Source of the DNA: Apostichopus japonicus
Taxonomy: Eukaryota > Echinodermata > Holothuroidea > Aspidochirotida > Stichopodidae
Reading direction: 5' to 3'
DNA: 64,000 nucleotides
Assembly (NCBI RefSeq): GCF_037975245.1
Contig: NC_092565.1
Coordinates: 20,000,999-20,064,998, forward strand
The translations under genes and the position numbers were made by a program. Below, one piece after another: positions 39,107 through 48,797 of this stretch. A model generated the notes under the pieces. That model did not search any database and was not told the origin of the DNA. It worked only from the letters and a program-made list of their open reading frames with translations. Positions within the stretch are counted from its first letter, which is position 1. Every line of letters begins with the position of its first letter.

Positions 39107-41736
39107 AGGAAGTACTGTACTTCTGACCAGTGTGTGGAATCGGCAGCTGAAAGTGCTGACTTTAATTGCCGGTGAAAACGTTCCACAAGACCATTGGCTG
39201 CCGGATGGTAGGCGGTCGTTCGGATGCGATGTGTTCCTAGTAGTTGGTTAAGGTGGCGAAAGAGGGAAGACTCGAATTGCGAACCTCTATCTGTTGTTAT
39301 CACCGAAGGAACTCCAAAGGTAGAGACCCATCGTTTAACAAAGGATTTGGCTACGGTTTCGGCTGTGATGTTCGAAATCGGAATGGCTTCCGGCCATCTT
39401 GTAAAGCGGTCAACGATGGTGAGTAGATAGGAATATCCCTCCGAGGGTGGCAGTGGTCCAACAATGTCCATGTGAATGTGCTGGAAGCGGGTCTGCGTCA
39501 TCGGGAAACTACCAATTGGCGTTTTGGTGTGACGGTGAACCTTAACTTGTTGACACTTAATGCATGATTTGCACCAATTCGAGACATCTTTGTGTACGTT
39601 TGACCAAATGTAACGCTGCGTGATTAGTCGTTTGGTAGCATTGATGCCAGGGTGCGAAAGTGAGTGAAGAGAATCGAAGACTGCTCGTCGAAATTGTTGC
39701 GGAATGTAAGGTCTGGCTGTGCCAGTAGAGACATCACAGGTAATGGTGCCCTCCGCTGCGGGAAGGGGTACATCTGTAAGCTTTAACGAAGATGATTTCC
39801 GTAGCTGAATAAGCTCATCGTCGTGTTGTTGCGCAGATGCGATTGCTGTGAAATCGAGTGGTGATGAGGAGATAGTAACGCCGTATACGTTACGAGATAG
39901 CGCGTCTGCTACTACGTTGTCGCGACCTGGAATGTGACGTAGGTCGGTGGAGTATTGCGAAATATAATCTAGGTGACGAATTTCGCGAGGTGAATAGCGA
40001 TCTGGCTTGGAAGCAAAGGCGTAAGTAAGTGGCTTGTGATCCGTGTAGACCGTAAAGCTTCGTCCATCGAGCAAGTGACGGAAGTGTCGAATGCTAAGGT
40101 AGACCGCCAGGAGTTCTCGACCAAAGGCACTGTAGCGAGTTTCTGCTTTCTGGAGACGCTTAGAGAAAAATGATAATGGACGCCATGTACCATTGATAAA
40201 CTGTTGCAGGACACCGCCCACAGCAAAATCGGAGGCATCCACCATTAGTGAAAGGGTCGCTTGAGGCAACGGGTGATGAAGTAATGTCACCTGAGCTAAG
40301 GCAGTCTTGATGTCTTTGAAGGACTGGTGTTGTGCATCGGTCAGTTGAATAGATTTGTTCTTGACTTTAGACGAGAGTAAGTCAGTAAGAGGTTGCATAA
40401 GAGTAGCACAATGTGGAACAAAACGTCGATAGAAATTGGCTAAACCAAGAAATGCACGCAACTGAGTGAGGTTTTCAGGTGCCGGGAAGTCTTGAACTGC
40501 TTGAACCTTCTCAGGCAGGGGACGGATTCCCTGACTGTCAACGTGATGGCCTAAGAATTCAAGTGAAGACACTCCAAGCTCACATTTACTAGGGTTGATA
40601 TTAATGCCATAGCTGTCAAGTCGTTGAAATAACTGGTTGAGGTGTTGATAATGCTCCTCGGCAGAGGAACTAGCCACCAAGAGATCATCCAGATAGGCGT
40701 ATACAAAAGGCAAGCCTCGAAGTACCTCGTCGATGAAGCGTTGAAAGGTTTGAGCTGCGTTTTTTAGACCGAAAGGCATCCTAACGAACTCGAAGAGACC
40801 GAAAGGTGTCGTGATCGCGGTCTTTGGAACGTCGGCCGGTTCAACTGGAATTTGGTGGTATGCACGTACAAGGTCAATTTTAGAGAAGATTATCTTGCCA
40901 TGAAGGGTACCAGTAAAATCATGTATATGCGGTATCGGGTAGCGGTCTGGAATAGTGACGCTGTTGAGGGAGCGATAGTCTCCACACGGTCTCCAATCGC
41001 CTGACTTCTTGGGTACCATATGTAGAGGTGAAGACCAAGAACTTTCAGAGGGTCTGATAATACCTAATTCCAGCATATGCTCAAATTCGTTTTTGGCAAG
41101 ACGTAATCGATCAGGTGCGAGACGACGAGGACGGGCGAAAGTAGGTGGTCCTTTTGTGAGGATATGGTGGGTGATGTTATGTTTGACAGTGGCAGCTGTT
41201 CGACTGGGATTGACGAGGTGCGGAAACTGACGTAGTAACGAGCGATACTGTGAGTCGTGGTCATCAATGTGAAAAGTAAGATTGGAAGACTCTACTGTTG
41301 AACGAATACCAGTGATACTAAGGGAAGTATGAAGATCAAGCAGTCGACGATGCTTGATATCGACTAGTAATGAGAAGTGTTCAAGGAAATCTGCACCTAT
41401 GATAGGAGTTGAGACGTCAGCCTTAACAAAAATCCATCGGTAAATACGGCGTAAACCTATGTTGAGGGTTAGCGAAGATTCACCATATGTACCTATGTTG
41501 GTGAGGTTTGCAGCTCTTAAGAAAGATCTCGCTGGTGTAGTCTTCTCTTTGCTCGTGGCAGGAATAACACTAACCTCTGCACCGGTGTCGATGAGGAAGC
41601 GGGTTCCTGTTTCCCTGTCCATTACGTAGAAAAGACGACTCTTAGGAGTGGGGCCAGACAGCTGTGTCGTCCCTAGTTGCTGGCCTGCTTGTTTAACAGA
41701 TCCTGGGACTTCGGGTGTTTGCAAGGGGGGCGACAC
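39094..41736 (-). CDS. Gypsy Pol polyprotein (protease-RT-RNase H-integrase), C-terminus frameshifted
   Basis: An 880-residue open frame. Protease [13 protein letters not shown] (active Asp about 50); RT with [15 protein letters not shown] and catalytic YLDD (348-351); RNase H with MVDASDF (Asp500), Glu541, TDHK and ADALSR; integrase zinc domain H691/H695/C725/C728 and catalytic D757, D816, E852 (35-residue D-E spacing). The frame opens after a TAA about 12 bases before 41736 and overlaps the end of gag in the -1 frame, so it is probably made as Gag-Pol by -1 frameshifting; the sense run cgccccccttg in the overlap contains a C CCC CCT heptamer, a candidate slip site. The first codon at 41736 is GTG, so it is not a real start. 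All enzymes look intact, but the reading frame ends early in WPF because of a 5-bp duplication. Confidence 0.95.
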   Translation of the reverse strand: MSPPLQTPEVPGSVKQAGQQLGTTQLSGPTPKSRLFYVMDRETGTRFLIDTGAEVSVIPATSKEKTTPARSFLRAANLTNIGTYGESSLTLNIGLRRIYRWIFVKADVSTPIIGADFLEHFSLLVDIKHRRLLDLHTSLSITGIRSTVESSNLTFHIDDHDSQYRSLLRQFPHLVNPSRTAATVKHNITHHILTKGPPTFARPRRLAPDRLRLAKNEFEHMLELGIIRPSESSWSSPLHMVPKKSGDWRPCGDYRSLNSVTIPDRYPIPHIHDFTGTLHGKIIFSKIDLVRAYHQIPVEPADVPKTAITTPFGLFEFVRMPFGLKNAAQTFQRFIDEVLRGLPFVYAYLDDLLVASSSAEEHYQHLNQLFQRLDSYGININPSKCELGVSSLEFLGHHVDSQGIRPLPEKVQAVQDFPAPENLTQLRAFLGLANFYRRFVPHCATLMQPLTDLLSSKVKNKSIQLTDAQHQSFKDIKTALAQVTLLHHPLPQATLSLMVDASDFAVGGVLQQFINGTWRPLSFFSKRLQKAETRYSAFGRELLAVYLSIRHFRHLLDGRSFTVYTDHKPLTYAFASKPDRYSPREIRHLDYISQYSTDLRHIPGRDNVVADALSRNVYGVTISSSPLDFTAIASAQQHDDELIQLRKSSSLKLTDVPLPAAEGTITCDVSTGTARPYIPQQFRRAVFDSLHSLSHPGINATKRLITQRYIWSNVHKDVSNWCKSCIKCQQVKVHRHTKTPIGSFPMTQTRFQHIHMDIVGPLPPSEGYSYLLTIVDRFTRWPEAIPISNITAETVAKSFVKRWVSTFGVPSVITTDRGSQFESSLFRHLNQLLGTHRIRTTAYHPAANGLVERFHRQLKSALSAADSTHWSEVQYFLWPF

Positions 41737-42542
41737 TTTCTTGCATTATCCCCAAAGCTGTTGTGAAAGTAACAAAAGCTTGGGTTGCCAGCTGGTGAAC
41801 GGCCACGAGGACGACTACGGGAGCGGGAGCGTTGTTTTAGCTGCTGGACGGTCCTGGTGAGCTCTTCTACTTGTAGGGATAGCTTATCCACTAGAGCGAC
41901 GAGGTGAGTTGTGTCGGGCGAAATTGATGTTTGTGCAACTTGTGGAGTGGCTGCGATGGCTGGTACGGAGTCAACGACTGCGGCGACGACTGGTGAGGGA
42001 GTAACCTCTAGAATTTTGTCGGCCAACGAGGCCAAACCGTGGATGTCAACTTGCTCGGAGGTAGAAGCGAGAATGAGCTGAACATTCGTGGGCAACCGTT
42101 GTAAGAAGAGTTGCTTCAGGATAGAGCTCTCGAGTTGCTGGTCTCCGAGGAGTTGGTACATGCGACGCAGTAGTTGACTCGGTTTTCTGTCGCCGAGGTC
42201 TTCAGTGGTCAGCAGCTGGCGTAGGCGCTTTTGTTCCGACTGAGATGTACGCTTTATGAGCTCGGACTTTAGAAAGTCGTACCGGTTCTTGGATGGTGGG
42301 GTGAGGAGTATGTCCCTAATTTCCTGAGCCACTTCCGGTTGGAGAGAAGAAATGACAAAGGCGAATTTGGTATCTTGGCTGGTAATACGGCGTGTAACGA
42401 AAAGGCTTTCTACCTGACCAAACCACAGGGCGGGGTCGTTTGGATAAAATGGGGGTAGTCTAAGATTAACTGCCGTAATGCTCGACTCTTGTGGCGGCTC
42501 GGGTTTAGACATGGTCGTAGCGGTTTCATCTGGTGTTGCCAT
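41673..42542 (-). CDS. Gypsy Gag with CHCC zinc finger
   Basis: A 289-residue capsid/nucleocapsid precursor. The N-terminal half has the Gag signature [20 protein letters not shown]...[10 protein letters not shown]; the middle is a helical capsid-like region ([22 protein letters not shown]); the C-terminal part is an Arg/Ser-rich basic stretch followed by a finger with C-x2-H-x9-C-x3-C ([18 protein letters not shown]). The CHCC order, rather than the CCHC of most retroelements, is a described mark of CsRn1-clade Gag. ATG 42542 is the first in-frame start and gives a typical Gag N-terminus. Confidence 0.92.
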   Translation of the reverse strand: MATPDETATTMSKPEPPQESSITAVNLRLPPFYPNDPALWFGQVESLFVTRRITSQDTKFAFVISSLQPEVAQEIRDILLTPPSKNRYDFLKSELIKRTSQSEQKRLRQLLTTEDLGDRKPSQLLRRMYQLLGDQQLESSILKQLFLQRLPTNVQLILASTSEQVDIHGLASLADKILEVTPSPVVAAVVDSVPAIAATPQVAQTSISPDTTHLVALVDKLSLQVEELTRTVQQLKQRSRSRSRPRGRSPAGNPSFCYFHNSFGDNARKCRPPCKHPKSQDLLNKQASN

Positions 42543-42642
42543 CGTAACGTGAATGCCCTAGGCTACTAATGGAAATATACAATACAAAGCTAACACTTGA
42601 AGTGTAATAACAACTATGTGGGATAAAATCCAAATATATACG

Positions 42643-43569
42643 CTACAGATGGGACAGCAAATTACATACGTCTGCTGAAAATGCCCTACAAATCTCTAGA
42701 TGCCACCGTTGTTTTAGCGTAGACACTGCATGTAGACCGTCGTAGAGCTTGGTAAAAGTGTTGCGTACAATCGCTCTTGTAATCCGACCAGTACGATTGC
42801 GACGTGTAGTGGGGCGTCGAATGAAAGAATGCCAATTTACTGTACGCGTAGGGATCCCTGACTGATGCTGTTGATTGATATCGTGGATCGAGGCGTTAAT
42901 AGCGTCTAGCTTGCTGTCTAAGTCTCGTTGAAGTTGGTGTAGTTGCTCAGTGGAAAGAGTTGGCGTGGCTAAATTCTTGCGACTTTGAAATTTCTCGAAC
43001 GAGGCCGTAGGAATGGTGACAAAAGAAACTATACAATTAGGGTAAGTCTGTCTAAGTGTGTCACGAAAATGAATGAGCCTAGCAATAAGTTGATCAGCTG
43101 AGACAGATGAACAAGTAATAACTCGACTTTGCCTGGAAGTGCCTGTGAATGCTAACAAGTCGTTGATACCAGCTGCAAGACGTACTATCAACCAGTCGCT
43201 AGGGTTAAATCGTTGAATACGCTGTTGTGTGAGGGCGAGTAATTCTCCTACAGTGGCTCCACGCTTAATAACAAATTCAATACGATGCTGGAAGCTAGAT
43301 GGCGTAGTATAACGATCAAATGAATAGGCTCTAGAGTCAGCTACAAACAATAAATTTACAACAGGGCGGCTAATGTTAGACATTGGCAAAACATGTCTTA
43401 GGTCCTTCGTGAACAACCAGAAAATAGCGATAGGATGTAATAAACGTGAAAGGCCTGAATAATGAAGTGAGATAATCCTCCGTCTGGTAAATAATGAGGC
43501 AAACCGGTAATGTCTCTTGCCAAGAGTGAGTATCGAAAATAGACCAACACTGAAGTAACAAGACTCCAA
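42643..43569 (-). CDS. Extra ORF upstream of gag: putative SGNH (GDSL-like) hydrolase
   Basis: A 308-residue ORF between the primer site and gag, in the sense direction of the Gypsy element, ending 100 bp before gag. The SGNH-hydrolase landmarks occur in order: block I LLFVADSRAYS (Ser79, ADS in place of GDS), a Gly in block II (RGATVGELL, Gly104), block III AGINDL (Asn136), and block V LYDGLH (Asp277, His280). Between them IVRLAAGIND and IVSFVTIP fit the family's beta strands. The real start may be the internal ATG at 43383 (MSNISRPVVNLLFVADS), giving 246 residues, because the first 62 residues look like untranslated leader. Hydrolase ORFs of this fold are known in CR1/L2 LINEs (ORF1 esterase) and in some tyrosine-recombinase retroelements, but upstream of gag in a Gypsy element is unusual. 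Function is inferred from residues only. Confidence 0.72.
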   Translation of the reverse strand: MESCYFSVGLFSILTLGKRHYRFASLFTRRRIISLHYSGLSRLLHPIAIFWLFTKDLRHVLPMSNISRPVVNLLFVADSRAYSFDRYTTPSSFQHRIEFVIKRGATVGELLALTQQRIQRFNPSDWLIVRLAAGINDLLAFTGTSRQSRVITCSSVSADQLIARLIHFRDTLRQTYPNCIVSFVTIPTASFEKFQSRKNLATPTLSTEQLHQLQRDLDSKLDAINASIHDINQQHQSGIPTRTVNWHSFIRRPTTRRNRTGRITRAIVRNTFTKLYDGLHAVSTLKQRWHLEICRAFSADVCNLLSHL

Positions 43570-43680
43570 CGTTACACAACCATTGTAACACTAGTACAAA
43601 GTAAGCCCAACGATAGGCTACAGACTACAGAGTAAACAAGCAGAAGCTAAATCTAAAACAAGGCCAGAATATGGGTGAAA

Positions 43681-43700
43681 AAATCACGTCGGGGTCACCA
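43681..43700 (-). promoter_or_regulatory. Primer binding site complementary to tRNA-Trp
   Basis: In sense orientation tggtgaccccgacgtgattt begins two bases inside the 5' LTR. It is complementary to the 3' end of eukaryotic tRNA-Trp (...aaatcacgtcggggtca plus CCA), as I recall that tRNA. Trp priming is typical of CsRn1 elements. Confidence 0.88.
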
Positions 43701-43702
43701 AT

Positions 43703-44545
43703 TTGGATGTTTCTGTGGAGAAACTAATCTAAAGTACAAAAAGATCGACATACCTTTAAATACTATGTCTTTCCACGTCCACAACCCGGATTGTTGCCAA
43801 CGCCGGAATCCTCAGGCTAAGTCAGCTGGTGTTTAAGTTACCAGACTCTGTATATGGTTGAAAGCTAGATACTACGAGCTAGATGCTACAGGCCAGACGC
43901 TAATGATGGCGCTATGACGCTAAATAGTATACGGCTTCGCGATCCAGTGGCTTCCAGTAAGTAAGTGGTATATACTGTATCGCGTGAAGGCTTTCGCGAC
44001 CGAATAGTCTCTAGGTACTAAAAAGATATATGTATGAACACGTAAACACTCCACGAATCGGTGGCGAATATTTTCGCCAGCCCCTTTTAGAAGTGTTGAT
44101 GCTCACGCTACATCTAGGTTATAATAAAATATAAGTCCTCGCTCGGCGCGATGGCTGTAGATATAAGTAAAAGTAGGTAAGGCGGACCTACGTATAAGTG
44201 CTATAGGCAGAATCAACGGTAGGCTATATATAATTGGTAACGCTAAAATGTTCCTCGAAGTTAAGTCGACTTTAAGGTTGGATAAAGTGTCCTCGAGTAA
44301 AATCCACAGATAAAAATAAACGTTCTGTTAAAAGATCCTTAAATATACTAAAATACGAGAATCAATCGCTGTAGAAGTCGTTCGCTACAAAATATATACG
44401 GTTGGCCAGGTTAATCGCTCGTGTCGCTCGTCGGTTGTGCCCACGCTTCCTAGAAACTTTCTAACCCCTGAAAATCAGGGGCTTCCGGAAACCCGTCACG
44501 GAATGTTCAATTCTAAAGGAGGGTGGACGAAACTAAATCACTACA
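43703..44545 (-). repeat. 5' LTR of the Gypsy element
   Basis: 843 bp, nearly identical to the 3' LTR. It should contain the element's promoter and polyadenylation signals; I did not assign a TATA box with confidence. Confidence 0.95.
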
Positions 44546-44624
44546 CGTGTGCATTGACTAACGTTACAGACTAATTTAACGTTAGTCCGTGGCAATATTG
44601 ACTAGTTTATTTTTTCAGTGTAGG

Positions 44625-45700
44625 CTATATATATATATATATATAAAGCGTTTAAATTATTACTGATAGGATATGGCACTTTTACTGTCGCACCAAAAGC
44701 TCTTACTTAGTTATCAGTGTGCTCCTTCGTATAGGTAATTCTTGTCGACCTGACATGTTAATGCATGTAATATATGAAACGACAGGAAAAGACATCATGA
44801 GATTTGATAGACGTTTTTAATTTGCATCATCGTTTCAAAACGTGTATCGGTTACGTCATTATTTTCTTCGTTACTTATATAGACTGAATGTTTCTTTTTC
44901 ATTGATTTAAATGCTGTAAAGAAAGTTCTGGCTAGTGACTTCAGAAATTACTAACCGGTTTGTATATTACCGATCGCATGATCAAGGCCAAACTGTTGTT
45001 TCTAGTGCTCTTATTAAATTGCAACTAAGTTCACGAGGCCCTGAGCCCCGATTATCTCACTCCTCCCTCTAGATACATCATAAACGAGTGTTGGACGAAC
45101 ATCCAGATAGAATATAGTAAAGAATGAATTTTAGGCAGAATTTTAGTCTTGATATATTCTAGTCCAAGAAAAATTAAATTGGAATACTAATAATGTTTCT
45201 CTACCCACTGGTGTTCAAGATCATACACTTCTAAAATATGCTAAATCTCTGAAATGTTCCTTGATGACGTATATGCTCTTCGACGCAGGCCTATAAATGT
45301 TTATGTCAGTCCATTGTTTTAATCTGTTTAATAACTCAGCTCAAAACATATTCCAGAATATAATACTAACTGAATTTCATGTTTACACCTGAGAAGGGAA
45401 AAAGAGGTATACGGCCGCGATTTCTACTGCAAAACAAACATTAACGAAAGCGAGTAAGAGTGTACAATGGATAAGGCCTCACTAAATATTTTAACGGGAA
45501 TCATCATCCCCTGGCACCCCTCTTATCTCCCCCTCCCCACCCTTTCGAAAACGTGGCATCAGGATGGTATTCTGTGAGAGTTTGCTCTCATACGAATCCC
45601 TTTAATTATGTTCATTGTTGATAGCTGAATTGAACGTTTGAAGGCATTCTGTGTAATATTTAGTTAGTGGTTCAGGCAATAAACCGCAGTTATGCACTAC

Positions 45701-45766
<66 letters not shown>

Positions 45767-46832
45767 CGTGGAGGACAAACAAACAAAACAGATGTGAAAA
45801 ATATGTACATAGGGAATACGGTCTACACTATAAACCTATAATGACTCAATCATCAAACATGATAAATAAACACACCTGTGAATATTGGCATGATTACGTA
45901 TGTCCACGTATATATGCTTTTGTATGGTTTTAGAGAGACCCCTTAGCACAGAACTTGATCGCATAGAAGCTACTTCCGGCTTGTCGCTTACAGCAATTTG
46001 AAGACCAACAGCTCACCCAAAGCGTCAACTGTCACTGTTATTTTACGTAGAATCTCACCGTTAGGCAATGAATTGCTCAAGAAATTCTTTCAATAAAAAG
46101 AAAACTAAAAAAAAAACTCGTGAACCACTTGTAAGGGTAATTAGGGTATACGTTTGCGTTATGGAAAGATGAAAGGAATTTTAACAAAAAAAAAAAAACA
46201 ACAATTAAGTTCCACCAAACAATTTGATGCTGCTTGATCTGTACTGCTGGGACGTAATAACACTAACCAGTGCTTATCTATGGAAGCAAGGTACCAAGAA
46301 ATTGAAAGGCGTCTGAAAACTGCACAAATATATAATTCGTAGGATGAAACCAAAGTTTTTATCGATCAGTATTAGATTACCACTAGACTGTGGTAAACCT
46401 TTAGCATTTCACTGGCAGTGACACAGACTGGCTGTGGCCTATAGCTTGCATAGCCTAGCCTATAGCTACACGTTAACTTGTTCTACTAGTATACTTCTAG
46501 TATAAAGTTATCGTTGTAACTAAGTATTAAAGCTACAGTAGTAACTAGGCAATATCCAATCTCTATGATAGGAAAGTAGGATTCATCTCAAGTGATGGTG
46601 GTAGCAAACTTTGTTGGGAATGAGATGATAGTCTGCTCTTGCTGTTTGTCAATTAGGCCTTTATAGGTCTAACTGAATTGAGATGCAACTAAGATGCAAC
46701 ACGACGGAGCCCGTGTTGTAACTTCCAAGCAAACGACGATGAATATTAAATGTTTGTGGTAAATTATATATGCATCCATTTTGAGGTTATGAAATATGAA
46801 GTGATTAGTTATATTTCATGACAAATTAAATT
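44625..46832. other. No gene seen; contains an (AT)n tract at 45703-45764
   Basis: AT-rich intergenic sequence. The (AT)n run of about 60 bp produces a false Tyr-Ile ORF. Other ORFs are short and unrecognised. Confidence 0.6.
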
Positions 46833-46840
46833 ACGCACAT

Positions 46841-48789
46841 CAGTGGCGGAGATTTCTTGTCAGAAGTGGGGGGGTTGCAGGCCATTGATGAAATAAAAAG
46901 TCATAACTGCTGGCTCACTATCTAAGTGGAGCACCATAAGCACCATAAGTTGGCACGAAGTGCACAAGAATTTTTTGGCAAATATTGCCTCCCAGATTGC
47001 AGTAAATGGCACTGCCCAGTCCTTGCTGCATTTAACCAGGGGCATATGCAGGATTTTCTAACCCAGGAGGCGCATATTGCTATCTAAGCGGAGCGCCACC
47101 ATTGGTTGGCGCGCAGCGTACAAGCAAATTTCTGGTTTTGGTACCCCCAGATCACCGGAAATGGCACTTCTCGGGCTTGAAACAGACCAACCATATGTAC
47201 ACTTTTGCCTGAGAACCAAGTTTTTTCCAAATACTTTTTTACTCATCTATAACCTTTTAGAAGATTGTCACCAGTCACACATCATGTTCGACTTCATCAC
47301 ATATCCTGTGGATCATTGCTTTTGTAGGTGATTCTTCATCGCGGCCCACAATATCCGTCAGCCCCACTGTTCAGAATTTGACAATTTTAAATTCTCGTCA
47401 ATAAATTCACTTCAAAACATACCCATAATGTTGCACAAAATATCATCTATGGACAACCGATATAGAAAAACCTCCTTCAAACCCTAACAGACTGGTCAAA
47501 ATTGCACGAGTATGATGAAGTATGATGAAGAATGTTGGTTAGGGAATTTTCGAAAATTCAGACGGCTACTAAAAAATTTCGTTGAAGGAAATAAATATAT
47601 ACCAGATATTTCCGAAACCGAACACTACACACATCGACAGTTTTGAGCATGGGCGTAGATCAGTCTTGGATAATGGTGGTGACGCGTGTCTGTTCTATGA
47701 CACTATCTAAGCGGAGCGCGACCATGGGTTCGCGCGTAGCGTACGATTTTTTGGGACAAATATACCTCCCAGATCGCCGGATATAACACTTCCTAGACCT
47801 AATGATGCTCCTAAATCTCCTTAAGTTTTAGATCTCATGGCTTAGAAATTTAGTTTGGAGAAATACATGGGCGTCTGCAGAAAGAAAATCAGGGGACAAA
47901 TAATCCAAGTAGACTTTTGTATATACGATGGGTCTGGGGTCCTCTTCCAGAAAACAAATATAGACTGCCGCAAATGCGATTTCCGTCCTATATTTAACAA
48001 CTATGGATAAAATACAATAAAATGAGAACTGCTGCATGTCATTTGCACAATGCTGGATCAAACTGCGCCAAAGTTCAATACAGGGGAACTTGAAATGCAG
48101 CTATTGGTCAAGACAAATTGGTGGGGACACGGTATATCATGTCCCCGCTACTGAAAAAGTTGGTGGGGACGCGTCCCGCTGTCCTCACCAGGATCTGCGC
48201 CCATGGTTTGGAGGCTGTTTATCGTGGAACGCCATTTTCATGCTCACTGATATGATGTGATATCTGCTGTTTGCTTTACAAATTCGAATAATTTTGTCAC
48301 TGTTCCTCTTTCTCTTCCCGTTTTCTTGCCGTATTTTCTACTCCATCCTTTTCTCCTTTTCTCTCTTTCTTCTTTTTCTTTTCCTTCCTTCACCTCGTTG
48401 AAGTTGGCAAGTGTATACAGTTCCAAAGCTATTCAACAGCAACAAAACTTTATTTTGTGTATGTCTGTTGTGGGGTGAAGTTAGCGATATGAGCTACAAG
48501 TTCCAATGCGCAAGGTGGGGGAAAGGGGCTAGAAATAATGTGTGGGTCAATTCTAACTCGGTTTTCGGTCGTTAATTGTTGATGTTGCCTACCAGGTTAA
48601 AGGTTGAAATGACTTTAACAATTTCAAATTTAATAATTTGATTTATTATGCCATTTGGAGCACATAACATAGGCTATAACAGAACATTACTGGCAAAAAC
48701 TAGGGGGGTTGATTGTGTGGGCCAACCCCCCCTCTTCAAAAACTGGGGGGGTTAAAACCCCCCCAACCCCCCCTGTTTCTCCGCCACTG
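46841..48789. mobile_element. Non-autonomous hAT element, 1.95 kb, exact 8-bp target duplication
   Basis: Ends cagtggcggag (left) and ctccgccactg (right) are inverted copies, flanked by acgcacat on both sides (46833-46840 and 48790-48797). No transposase. The interior contains three diverged copies of a module 'atctaagcggagcgccacca..gg..cgcgcagcgtac' followed by 'cctcccagatcgccggaaat' (from about 46917, 47082 and 47702), then a ~450-bp segment with an inverted relative at 53222-53680. Same family as the MITE at 6386-7021. Confidence 0.92.
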
Positions 48790-48797
48790 ACGCACAT

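Larger units (their letters stand above)
37573..44545 (-). mobile_element. Ty3/Gypsy LTR retrotransposon, CsRn1-like, full length
   Basis: A 6,973-bp element on the minus strand bounded by two 843-bp LTRs and an exact 5-bp target duplication cgtgt (37568-37572 and 44546-44550). Sense order: 5' LTR (44545-43703), tRNA-Trp primer site, extra ORF, gag, pol (protease-RT-RNase H-integrase), polypurine tract, 3' LTR (38415-37573). RT before RNase H before integrase puts it in Ty3/Gypsy. The Trp primer and the CHCC Gag finger are known marks of the CsRn1 clade. It is inserted in the right subterminal region of the CACTG composite, so it is the youngest layer of the nest. Confidence 0.95.
32981..44620. 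mobile_element. Composite DNA element with CACTGAAAA inverted ends and subterminal TTAGTCGGT-like repeats
   Basis: Left end cactgaaaac (32981) and right end tttttcagtg (44620) are inverted copies flanked by TA on both sides. The left 390 bp and the right ~170 + 70 bp (37390-37560 and 44555-44615, split by the Gypsy element) are filled with more than 25 direct and inverted copies of ttagtcggt/accgactaa variants (ttagtcagt, ttagtccgt, accgactag), including matching 'taacgttagtcc' phrases near both ends. Subterminal arrays like this usually are transposase-binding sites. Without the Gypsy insertion the element is about 4.66 kb. I found no recognisable transposase. The TA duplication is weak evidence because the left flank is a TA microsatellite. 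The superfamily is undetermined; a CACTA-like or TA-targeting group is possible. Confidence 0.68.

Noticed and set aside
38577-41860. Plus-strand ORFs across the Gypsy body
   Set aside because: Shadows of the minus-strand gag and pol frames.
42643-43569. Envelope gene of an errantivirus-like element
   Set aside because: The ORF lies before gag, not after pol, shows no signal peptide, fusion peptide or C-terminal membrane anchor, and matches SGNH landmarks instead.
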